Below, in pieces: positions 1 through 7,072 of a stretch of 30,424 nt of DNA. The stretch is from MAG-120531 sp041163765. Its GTDB lineage: Bacteria > Bacteroidota > Bacteroidia > Flavobacteriales > Flavobacteriaceae. The position numbers were made by a program, and so were the translations under genes. The notes under the pieces are model-generated. The model was given only the letters and a program-made list of their open reading frames with translations. It was not told where the DNA came from and searched no databases. Every line of letters begins with the position of its first letter. Position 1 is the stretch's first letter. Where the stretch lies: contig JBEAQS010000114.1 of the NCBI GenBank assembly GCA_041163765.1, positions 1 to 30,424 of the forward strand. Direction: 5' to 3'.

Positions 1-265
1 TGGTAGGTGCATATCTTCGATCAGCTAATAAAATCACTTTGTTATTTACTAGTCGCGCATTGCCCATGTGAGCTCTGATGGCTTGAAAAAGGTTACTTGC
101 ATTAACATCTATGTAGGCGTTTGCTTTTACTTTTTTCTTTTTCACCTTGGTCACCTTGACTTCTTTCAGTGTTATGGTATCTCTCGCAGATTCTTGCGTG
201 TTGGATTGTCCTTTTGACATTCCTATGCCAGCGAAAAATGCGAGTAATAAAAAGACGTGTCTCAT
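1..265 (-). CDS. 5' end of a secreted protein, possibly with a TonB-plug-like segment (partial)
   Basis: The frame opens with ATG at 265 and runs off the left edge without a stop, giving 88 visible residues. The first 20 residues form a Sec signal peptide: MRHV, then a hydrophobic run, then a likely cleavage after SKGQ. The mature part starts with a Ser/Thr-rich stretch, then a very basic patch (VTKVKKKKVKAN), then a segment of the form NLFQAIRAHMGNARLVNNKVIL. That last segment resembles the plug region of TonB-dependent proteins (an LxxALRxxxGVRVxNNxVxLRG pattern), but this is only a visual likeness and the family is not identified. It is divergent from the Kelch/membrane gene at 384, with 118 bases between them that may hold both promoters. 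What is seen is a secreted N-terminus; the plug assignment is inference. Confidence 0.6.
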   Translation of the reverse strand, partial: MRHVFLLLAFFAGIGMSKGQSNTQESARDTITLKEVKVTKVKKKKVKANAYIDVNASNLFQAIRAHMGNARLVNNKVILLADRRYAPT

Positions 266-383
266 GACTTTTTTTCTAAGATAGCTATTTTATTTCAGGG
301 ATTAGTTTTACAGGGGTACATTAGTTTCCAGTTTTTGTATATTTAGTTGCGCGTTTTTAATACTAGTTTAAACAAGTTGCACT

Positions 384-1718
384 ATGAAGAGAATACTGTT
401 TTTGGCTTACCTGGCAACCTACTCACTCTATGGGCAGTTTCCTTCCAATGACATTATGAATATGGCTGTTTTTAAAGACAGTGTATACGTTTTTACTAAA
501 AGTAGTATATACGTAAGTTCCATAGAGCAAACTGACTTTAAGGAACGACCTTTTTTTAGAGGGGTAGAGGATAGTTTTAGATTTGATAAAATGGAGGTGT
601 TGTCTGATGGAATCTATTTTACAATTAGTTTAGGGGGTTATGTATGGAAATTACATAATGATAGTTTACAGCGTATTGATCGTTCATTCGAACACAGAAT
701 GCAGATAAATTCTACTCAATTTGTCCATAATGATCAAATCTACCGATATGGGGGATATGGATTTTGGTCCAATCGTAATTTCTTCACTAAGTACGATCCG
801 CTAATTAGAGAATGGGAGGTAATACCCCCGATAAATACGGTCGATATTCCGGAAGGTACTAAGGACAATCATATTGTATATAACGGTAAAAAAGTAATTG
901 TTTTTGGTGGTAATAAACTTGATCAAAAAGACTTAGCGACTAATATCAATACAAACGAAGTTTGGCAGTATGACCTGGATAAAATGAAGTGGGAAAATCT
1001 GGGGGAAATTCAGGTGGATATCCATTCTATGGAAGAAAACTTTTATATCATGTATCAGGACAAGTTAATCCTGCAAAGTGACCCTTTTTTGTATGTGTTT
1101 GACCCATTTAACAATAAAGTCCTGAAATATCGTCAAAACTCCATTCACAAAAAAATCCTCGGCAAAGGAATCAGTAAGTTCCACAACGGTAAGTTTTACT
1201 TGTTGATGAATGCCAATAATGTAAACATGCATTTTTTGGAGACTCGATTAGAAGATGAGTTTTTTGGTCCTGTCATTGAAGAGTACCCTTTTTATAAAAA
1301 GAACCGCTGGCCTTGGCTTTTGATGCTATTGCCCGCTGGTTTATTTGGATTTATCGGATATAGAGTGTACAAGCGAAACAAGTCCCTGGCCAATAGCGCT
1401 TTGCTCAGAAACGATGGTCTGGTATACAAACGTGTATTTTATAAACTTGACCAAGTACAAGTGGAAGTGCTCGAATGTTTGTTGTCAGCAGAATCAGGAG
1501 TTGAAACGAGTTCGCTGATGAAGTTGATTGAAAATCCAGAACACAACTATTCGCACAATATGCGCACCAAAAACCTGGTGATTAGTGAGCTAAATTATAA
1601 ATTGAGAACGGTGTTTAAAATTGAGCAGGACCTCATAGAGTCTCATAAATCAGAGCGAGATAAGCGCATCATTATTTACACCATAGACAAGCAAAGGTTT
1701 TCCAAAAGGACTAAATAA
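384..1718 (+). CDS. Membrane protein with Kelch-like sensor region and C-terminal winged-helix-like domain
   Basis: 444 residues. A signal peptide covers about residues 1-18 (cut near LYGQ). Residues 25-300 are beta-rich with two recognisable Kelch-like blades: 120-147 (YGG ... YDP ... EWEVI) and 171-207 (VFGG ... VWQYDLDKMKWENLG). One hydrophobic helix lies at about 308-328, flanked by KKNR before it and KRNK after it, so the C-terminus should be cytoplasmic. Residues 350-437 read as helix (QVQVEVLECLL), helix (ETSSLMKLIE), a longer helix (MRTKNLVISELNYKLR) and a hairpin ending in DKRIIIYTI, an arrangement that fits a winged helix-turn-helix. The simplest reading is a one-component transmembrane regulator with an extracytoplasmic propeller. 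The gene is about 30-38% GC on sampled lines, against about 45-60% for its neighbours. Its end overlaps the convergent murF by 8 bases. The DNA-binding role is inference. Confidence 0.7.
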   Translation: MKRILFLAYLATYSLYGQFPSNDIMNMAVFKDSVYVFTKSSIYVSSIEQTDFKERPFFRGVEDSFRFDKMEVLSDGIYFTISLGGYVWKLHNDSLQRIDRSFEHRMQINSTQFVHNDQIYRYGGYGFWSNRNFFTKYDPLIREWEVIPPINTVDIPEGTKDNHIVYNGKKVIVFGGNKLDQKDLATNINTNEVWQYDLDKMKWENLGEIQVDIHSMEENFYIMYQDKLILQSDPFLYVFDPFNNKVLKYRQNSIHKKILGKGISKFHNGKFYLLMNANNVNMHFLETRLEDEFFGPVIEEYPFYKKNRWPWLLMLLPAGLFGFIGYRVYKRNKSLANSALLRNDGLVYKRVFYKLDQVQVEVLECLLSAESGVETSSLMKLIENPEHNYSHNMRTKNLVISELNYKLRTVFKIEQDLIESHKSERDKRIIIYTIDKQRFSKRTK

Positions 1719-2988
1719 CTTCGAGCAAACGTTCCAACGCCATACCTCTGGATCCTTTGATTAAGACCCAATGGCCTGAAAGATCTATTTCAGATAGGGC
1801 TGATTTGAGCTGCTCTATATCGCGAAATGTTTTGGCTGAGGTGGTTGTTCCAGCAAAGAGATGGCCCACTAAGATCACTTGATCGATCCCGATTGAGGTG
1901 GCTAACTCTGCTATGTATTGGTGTTCCTGGGCGGCTGTGTCTCCCAGTTCAAACATATCTCCCAGAATGACTGTTTTTTTGGGCACATCGATTTGGGCCA
2001 GGTGCTGAAGCGCAGCGGTCATACTGCTTGGATTAGCGTTATAAGCATCCAGAACTAAGGTGTAATCAGCTCTTTTAAGCGTTTGAGACCTATTGTTGTT
2101 TGGGGTGTAGGTACTCAGTGCCTCTGCAATTTTTTGTATGGGTACCCCAAAATAAGTGCCGATTCTGATGGCGGCGCAGAGGTTGATAAAATTGTAATCG
2201 CCAAATAATTGCGTTTTGATCGACAGTCCAGACCAGCTCAGCACCAAGGTGGGTTCTTTTCGACTCAATTCAATCTCGGGAAATTGTCCTGGATCAATGG
2301 AGGTTTTGTTGGTGTAGTGAGCTAGTTTTTCTTCCTGAATGGGGTCCTCTGCGCGATAGAAAATATGCTCATTGCGTTCCGCGATGGCTTGGTAGAGCTC
2401 TGATTTTCCTTTGATGACCCCTTCAACTCCGCCAAATCCCTCCAAATGGGCTTTGCCAAAGTTGGTGATGTACCCGTAATTAGGTTGAGCGATGTCGCAA
2501 AGCGATTTGATTTCACCCTGGTGGTTGGCGCCCATTTCGACCACCCCAATTTCTGTATCGGAATTCATAGAAAGCAGGGTGAGGGGTACACCTATGTGGT
2601 TGTTCAGGTTTCCTTGTGTGGCTACTACCTTGAATTTTTGTGCCAAAACAGCAGCGATCAATTCCTTGGTGGTCGTTTTTCCGTTGCTTCCTGTGAGGGA
2701 GATGATCGGGATGTTTCGTTGACTCCGGTGGTATTTAGCCAGATCCTGAAGTGCGGTCAATACATCGGGCACCAAAAAGGTTTGCCCGTCGATGTACCAC
2801 TCGGGTTTGTCGATGATGGAGTAAGCGGCTCCTGCCTCCAGGGCTGCTGAGGCAAATGAGTTGCCATCAAAATTTGGGCCGGATAAGGCAAAAAACAAGC
2901 AATTGGGGGTGATTTTACGGCTGTCGGTACAAACACTAGGGTGTTTTAGAAAGGAGGCGTATAGCTCTTCTGTGGACGTAAAATTCAC
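1711..2988 (-). CDS. murF: UDP-N-acetylmuramoyl-tripeptide--D-alanyl-D-alanine ligase (MurF)
   Basis: Adds D-Ala-D-Ala to the UDP-MurNAc-tripeptide, the last cytoplasmic amino-acid addition to the peptidoglycan precursor. From the chosen start the protein is 425 residues, normal for MurF. The N-terminal substrate domain contains VCTDSRKI and FFALSGPNFDG. The ATP loop GSNGKTTTK is at about 100-108, NNHIGVPLTLL at about 129, an EMGANHQGEI segment follows, and the C-terminal domain carries DAYNANPSS at about 314-322. The open frame continues upstream to 3144 inside gldJ, but GTG at 2988 shares GTGA with the gldJ stop, and homology starts right there (VNFTSTEELYASFL), so GTG is preferred. It is probably translationally coupled to gldJ, and the gldJ-murF order is common in Flavobacteriia. 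Confidence 0.95.
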   Translation of the reverse strand: MNFTSTEELYASFLKHPSVCTDSRKITPNCLFFALSGPNFDGNSFASAALEAGAAYSIIDKPEWYIDGQTFLVPDVLTALQDLAKYHRSQRNIPIISLTGSNGKTTTKELIAAVLAQKFKVVATQGNLNNHIGVPLTLLSMNSDTEIGVVEMGANHQGEIKSLCDIAQPNYGYITNFGKAHLEGFGGVEGVIKGKSELYQAIAERNEHIFYRAEDPIQEEKLAHYTNKTSIDPGQFPEIELSRKEPTLVLSWSGLSIKTQLFGDYNFINLCAAIRIGTYFGVPIQKIAEALSTYTPNNNRSQTLKRADYTLVLDAYNANPSSMTAALQHLAQIDVPKKTVILGDMFELGDTAAQEHQYIAELATSIGIDQVILVGHLFAGTTTSAKTFRDIEQLKSALSEIDLSGHWVLIKGSRGMALERLLEVI

Positions 2989-4640
2989 TTTTTGGCTGTT
3001 TTGCTTTTGGGAGTACGGTTTAGGGACTTTGGTTTGCTGCCCAGATAAGACATAGCGCATCGAAATCCGATAAAATCGGTAGACATATACTCCGGCATAT
3101 ACCTTCTTTGTGCAGGATCCAGCCAGTAAGCTCGGTCTTTCCAAGAAGCGCCTTTGTACACGCGCACATCGTTGGTGATCATGGAGCTGCGGTTGTTGGA
3201 TTTGTCGTATTCCAAGATTAGGCCACCAATACTGTCTCGGGTCACCAAAGGTTTGGGCGCGTTGTACATTCGGTTTTTGTCGGTGTTTTCTTCGTTGTAG
3301 CGGTTGTATCCTCTGGAGGAAGCCAAATCCCCGTCATTAAAGTTTCTGTTGTCGCTTTCTGAATAATTGAAGCGCATAAAGGTGTCTTCGTTGCCTAGAG
3401 GGACTTTGACAACTTCGCCAGGTAATCTCTTCACGGATAATTTGCCGTTGGGAAGTGTGTCAAATTCGATTCCTTCCTGGAGCACGGCCACTTTTCCGTC
3501 CTTGCCGATGGCTGCTTTTTGGAATACATTTCCTCGGTAATAATTGAAGTCGCTGTAATCGCTGTCAATGATAGGTCGATACACATCAGCCACCCATTCA
3601 GCCACGTTACCTCCCATGCCATAGAGCCCAAAATCATTGGCGGGGTGCATTTTCACAGGGGTGGTGACTGATCCGCCATCTTCTGACCAACCGGCAATAC
3701 CGCCGTAATCACCTTTTCCTTTTTTGAAGTTGGCTAGCTGGTCGCCCAAAACTCTGCGGTCAGTATCTCTGGTTTGATTTCCCTCCCAGGGAAATTTCTT
3801 CCTTCCTTTATAGTTGTTGAATTCGCGCTGACTGCCAGGGGCTTGAGCGGCGTATTCCCATTCTGTCTCTGTGGGTAGGCGATAAGCGGGCAACAACACA
3901 CCGTCGCTTAATTTGGCAAAAGAAGGGATCGTATCTCTCGAGGCTCTTCTGGCCAAAGAATCAATGGCGCCCCCATAAGCGGCATTTGGATTTTTCAAAT
4001 AGGCCTCTGTGTCAAAAGCCACCATCTCACTCTCCAGAGGCTTAAATCTGGCATCTTTTTCCAGAAAACCGTTTTCTTCCAATAACAATTCATTGACGCG
4101 ATTGGTTCTCCACTGGGCAAAACGCTGGGCTTGTAACCAGCTTACCCCCACGACTGGGAAATCGGCAAATGCGGGGTGTCTTAGGTAGTTTTCCACCAAA
4201 TCCTCATTGTACGATAGTCGGTTGCGCCACACTAAGGTATCTGGCAAGGCACTTTGGTAGATGCCGTCGTATTTAGGATTGGAGGGTGGGTAAACAGCTT
4301 TGATGTACTCCAAAAACTCCAGGTACATGGCGTTGGTCACCTCGGTTTCGTCCATGTAAAATGACTGAACGTGTTGTTGGGTAGGGGTGTTGTTCCAGTC
4401 GCGCATGATATCGTCTTGAACACGCCCCTTCACAAAAGACCCTCCTTCAATAAAGACCAATCCCGGTCCAGTTTTTTGCGCTTGGCTGCTTTTGGGTTTG
4501 CCTAAAGGACTGTTTTTATCGTTTAAACTCCAGCCAGTAGCTCTGGATTCGTTTTTTGAGGCGCTGTTCTTACAGCTTCCCAAGGCCAATAGTGCTGAGC
4601 AAGTTGCCGCTAAAAAAACTGCACGTCTGGTATGCATCAT
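2985..4640 (-). CDS. gldJ: Gliding motility / type IX secretion lipoprotein GldJ
   Basis: 551 residues, close to the 561 of Flavobacterium johnsoniae GldJ. A lipoprotein signal with lipobox LGSC puts the acylated cysteine at residue 23. The rest is a formylglycine-generating-enzyme-like (SUMF1) fold: GLVFIEGGSFVKG (60-72), HVQSFYMDETEVTN (about 90-103), RLPTETEWEYAA (254-265), GNVAEWVAD (344-352), and GASWKDRAYWLDPAQRRYM with IGFRCA near the end. GldJ is a structural outer-membrane lipoprotein of the gliding and type IX machinery rather than an enzyme. In F. johnsoniae its extreme C-terminus is needed for gliding; here that tail is basic (NRTPKSKTAKK). ATG codons at 4640 and 4637 are both possible. 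A TTA-N19-TATATTTG promoter lies just upstream. murF follows with a 4-base overlap. GldK shares the fold, but the ETEVTN segment, the length and the murF neighbour favour GldJ. Confidence 0.92.
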   Translation of the reverse strand: MMHTRRAVFLAATCSALLALGSCKNSASKNESRATGWSLNDKNSPLGKPKSSQAQKTGPGLVFIEGGSFVKGRVQDDIMRDWNNTPTQQHVQSFYMDETEVTNAMYLEFLEYIKAVYPPSNPKYDGIYQSALPDTLVWRNRLSYNEDLVENYLRHPAFADFPVVGVSWLQAQRFAQWRTNRVNELLLEENGFLEKDARFKPLESEMVAFDTEAYLKNPNAAYGGAIDSLARRASRDTIPSFAKLSDGVLLPAYRLPTETEWEYAAQAPGSQREFNNYKGRKKFPWEGNQTRDTDRRVLGDQLANFKKGKGDYGGIAGWSEDGGSVTTPVKMHPANDFGLYGMGGNVAEWVADVYRPIIDSDYSDFNYYRGNVFQKAAIGKDGKVAVLQEGIEFDTLPNGKLSVKRLPGEVVKVPLGNEDTFMRFNYSESDNRNFNDGDLASSRGYNRYNEENTDKNRMYNAPKPLVTRDSIGGLILEYDKSNNRSSMITNDVRVYKGASWKDRAYWLDPAQRRYMPEYMSTDFIGFRCAMSYLGSKPKSLNRTPKSKTAKK

Positions 4641-4660
4641 TACAAAAGTGATTAGTGGTA

Positions 4661-4690
4661 CAAATATAGCATTCCGGGGGTATAATATAA
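4661..4690 (-). promoter_or_regulatory. gldJ-murF promoter (Bacteroidota type)
   Basis: Read on the minus strand, TATATTTG (4668 to 4661) matches the TAnnTTTG -7 consensus, and TTA (4690-4688) sits exactly 19 bases upstream where TTG is expected. It lies 20 bases before the gldJ ATG at 4640. Function is inferred from the consensus. Confidence 0.6.
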
Positions 4691-4737
4691 GGACTGCCTT
4701 TCTTTTTTTAGATCAACGCTGACCGAAGCGTTTTATT

Positions 4738-4765
4738 TTGTTGTTTTGGTAATATTCTAGATTTC
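4738..4765 (+). promoter_or_regulatory. Possible porV promoter (weak match)
   Basis: TTG at 4738-4740, 17 bases, then TAGATTTC at 4758-4765. This differs from TAnnTTTG in the last base. It is the best candidate in the gldJ-porV gap and would give a leader of about 45-50 bases before the ATG at 4818, but the match is imperfect. Confidence 0.3.
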
Positions 4766-4817
4766 TACACAATAGATGGGTGATTTTTCCGTTTTTTGTG
4801 TAGCCCAAATCCTGTTC

Positions 4818-5972
4818 ATGAGAAATTTATTGGCCATAGCACTGTTGATCAGTGCAGGTGCATTTGCCCAAAATTTTAACGACCGCATCATCAACCCGGC
4901 GGTGCCTTTCCTGACGATCCCTTCAGATGCTCGTGCATCGGGTATGGGCGATACAGGTATAGTGACTGCACCAGATGTGTATTCTATACGCTGGAATCCA
5001 GCTAAACTGGCCTTTGTTCCCTGGGAGCAGCAAATAGGCGTGGGGTATACCCCTTACCTGGAAAGCGTCATTACGGACATCAATTTGTTGAGTGGAGTGT
5101 ATGCCAAACGCATCGATGATCGCTCTGCTTTTTCTTTGGGATTGCGCTATTTTACCCTGGGAGAGATTGAATTGCGGCAGTTTGCTTCTGATCCGGGAGC
5201 ATTGGCCAAACCCAATGAAATCGCCGTGGAGGGTGCCTATGCCCTGCAGTTGAGCCCTTTTTTCAGCATGTCTGTAGGGGGTAGATACGTGCGTTCTAAC
5301 CTCAAGATACCTCAGTCAACTCAAGTAGATACCCGTGCGGCCCAGACTTTTGCTGTAGATATTTCCGCGTACAGACAAGGTCCATGGATGCCGAAGCAGG
5401 GTCATGACGGACGTTGGGTTTGGGGCTTTAATTTGTCTAACCTGGGACCTAAAATATCGTATGATTCTACCGGCGAATCCCTGTTTATTCCCACTAACCT
5501 CGGTGTTGGTATCGGCTATGATTGGGACTACGGTCCAGACAGTCGACTTTCCTGGGTATTTGAGTTAAACAAATTGATGGTTCCTACGCCAAAAGATTTA
5601 AACGAAGATGGTTTTGTCGATGGTACAGATTTGAGTCTTTATCAAGATATTGATTTCTTCTCGGGTGCATTGCGTTCATTTGGAGATGCCCCAGGAGGCT
5701 TTTCTGAGGAGCTAAAAGAAGTGGTATGGTCCACTGGATTGGAGTATGTGGTCTTCCAAAGACTGGCCATGAGGGCCGGTTATTTGAGTGAGCATAGGGA
5801 CAAGGGCTTTAGAAAGTATGTGACCTTGGGGGCTGGATTTGGTTTAAAAAATGCCCAAATTGACCTAGCTTATCTAATTTCTACCGCCCAAGTGCGCAAT
5901 CCCTTGGAAAACACCTTAAGGTTTTCTGTCTCATTTGATCTTTCTTCACTGAGGTCGGGTGCTGGTTTGTAG
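4818..5972 (+). CDS. porV: Type IX secretion outer-membrane protein PorV (LptO/PG27 family)
   Basis: PorV is the outer-membrane barrel that takes cargo from the SprA translocon and hands it to the PorU attachment complex. From ATG 4818 the protein has 384 residues. Residues 1-18 are a signal peptide ending AFAQ, which argues against an in-frame ATG at 4776 that would add 14 residues before it. The mature part begins with the family signature FLTIPSDARASGMGDTG (31-47) and APDVYSIRWNPAKLAF. The remainder alternates beta strands typical of FadL-like barrels, including LNKLMVPTP (about 250-258) and SFGDAPGGFSEELKE (about 287-301). Residues 260-271 form an EF-hand-like loop (DLNEDGFVDGTD). porU, usually adjacent, is absent here. 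pdhA starts 98 bases downstream with its own promoter. Confidence 0.92.
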   Translation: MRNLLAIALLISAGAFAQNFNDRIINPAVPFLTIPSDARASGMGDTGIVTAPDVYSIRWNPAKLAFVPWEQQIGVGYTPYLESVITDINLLSGVYAKRIDDRSAFSLGLRYFTLGEIELRQFASDPGALAKPNEIAVEGAYALQLSPFFSMSVGGRYVRSNLKIPQSTQVDTRAAQTFAVDISAYRQGPWMPKQGHDGRWVWGFNLSNLGPKISYDSTGESLFIPTNLGVGIGYDWDYGPDSRLSWVFELNKLMVPTPKDLNEDGFVDGTDLSLYQDIDFFSGALRSFGDAPGGFSEELKEVVWSTGLEYVVFQRLAMRAGYLSEHRDKGFRKYVTLGAGFGLKNAQIDLAYLISTAQVRNPLENTLRFSVSFDLSSLRSGAGL

Positions 5973-6002
5973 GGATAATTATCTGTCTATTTGCTTCTTT
6001 TT

Positions 6003-6035
6003 TTGATTGGGAAAAAAATTTAATGCGTATTTTTG
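6003..6035 (+). promoter_or_regulatory. pdhA-pdhC promoter
   Basis: TATTTTTG at 6028-6035 matches TAnnTTTG. A TTG at 6007-6009 gives an 18-base spacer; another at 6003-6005 gives 22. Transcription would start near 6040, so an in-frame ATG at 6023 lies inside the promoter and ATG 6071 is the likely start. Confidence 0.65.
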
Positions 6036-6070
6036 ACGCCCAGAAACGACAGAAGCAATCCAGATTCCCT

Positions 6071-7069
6071 ATGAAAAAGATTACAAAAGAGGTTTACCTG
6101 AAGTGGTATGAAGACATGCAGTTTTGGAGAAGGTTTGAGGACAAGCTCGCCGCTGTGTATATTCAACAAAAAGTAAGGGGATTCCTGCATTTATACAACG
6201 GTCAAGAGGCTGTTTTAGCGGGTTCTTTGCACGCCATGGATCTTGAGCACGATAAAATGATCACTGCCTATAGAAACCACGTGCAGCCGATTGGTATGGG
6301 GGTTGATCCCAAAGCAGTCATGGCAGAGCTTTACGGAAAAGTCACAGGAACTTCTAAAGGTATGGGTGGTTCCATGCACATTTTTTCTAAAGAACACGGA
6401 TTTTACGGAGGACACGGAATCGTAGGGGGGCAAATTCCTCTTGGAGCTGGTATCGCCTTTGCGGATAAGTATTTCGGTCGCAAAGGAGTAACGCTTTGCT
6501 ACATGGGCGACGGTGCTGTGCGCCAAGGTTCCTTACACGAAACCTTTAACCTAGCTATGTTGTGGAAGCTTCCCGTAGTCTTTATCTGCGAAAACAATGG
6601 GTATGCGATGGGTACTTCGGTAGCCAGAACATCGTACACCACGGATATTTGGAAATTAGGGTTGGGTTATGAAATGCCCTGTGGACCAGTAGACGGAATG
6701 AATCCTGTGGAAGTGGCCAAAGAGGTAGACAAAGCGATTCAACGCGCCAGAAAAGGAGAAGGACCAACCTTCTTGGAGATGAAAACATACCGATATAGAG
6801 GTCACTCCATGTCTGATGCCCAACACTACAGAACCAAAGAAGAGGTAGAAGAATACAAAAAAATAGATCCAATCACTCAAGTGTTGGACATCATCAAGAA
6901 AAACAAGTACGCTACCGCAGCTGAGATTGAGGCTATTGATTTACGCGTTAAAGATTTGGTCGAGCAGTGTGAGCGTTTTGCTGAAGAATCTCCATACCCA
7001 CCGGTACAGCAGATGTACGACATGGTGTATGAACAAGAAAACTATCCATTTATTCCTCATAAATTATAG
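6071..7069 (+). CDS. pdhA: Pyruvate dehydrogenase E1 component, alpha subunit
   Basis: The thiamine-diphosphate-binding alpha subunit of the E1 enzyme, which decarboxylates pyruvate and passes the acetyl group to the E2 lipoyl arm. 332 residues from ATG 6071, start MKKITKEVYL. The N-terminal part has ITAYRNHVQPIGMGVDP and GGSMHIFSKEHGFYGGHGIVG. The TPP/Mg motif runs from GDGAVRQG (146-153) to ENN (174-176). The loop YRYRGHSMSDAQHYR (240-254) corresponds to the E1-alpha phosphorylation/active-site loop. The open frame extends up to 6023, but that ATG lies within a promoter element and family homology begins at 6071. pdhC follows 3 bases after the stop. The E1 beta subunit is not in this window; in Flavobacteriia pdhB is commonly encoded elsewhere. 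Confidence 0.95.
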   Translation: MKKITKEVYLKWYEDMQFWRRFEDKLAAVYIQQKVRGFLHLYNGQEAVLAGSLHAMDLEHDKMITAYRNHVQPIGMGVDPKAVMAELYGKVTGTSKGMGGSMHIFSKEHGFYGGHGIVGGQIPLGAGIAFADKYFGRKGVTLCYMGDGAVRQGSLHETFNLAMLWKLPVVFICENNGYAMGTSVARTSYTTDIWKLGLGYEMPCGPVDGMNPVEVAKEVDKAIQRARKGEGPTFLEMKTYRYRGHSMSDAQHYRTKEEVEEYKKIDPITQVLDIIKKNKYATAAEIEAIDLRVKDLVEQCERFAEESPYPPVQQMYDMVYEQENYPFIPHKL

Positions 7070-7072
7070 CAG

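Noticed and set aside
338..345. TATATTTA as promoter of the Kelch gene
   Set aside because: The last base deviates from TAnnTTTG and no TTG lies at the right distance; not strong enough to list.
2446..2850. 134-codon + frame opposite murF
   Set aside because: It is a shadow of the murF reading frame, without family motifs or a promoter.
2988..3144. Long N-terminal extension of murF
   Set aside because: It lies wholly inside gldJ in another frame, has no resemblance to MurF, and GTG 2988 gives the normal length and a GTGA overlap.
2985..4640. GldJ as an active formylglycine-generating enzyme
   Set aside because: Fold similarity only; lipoprotein signal, length and murF/porV neighbours identify the motility/secretion lipoprotein.
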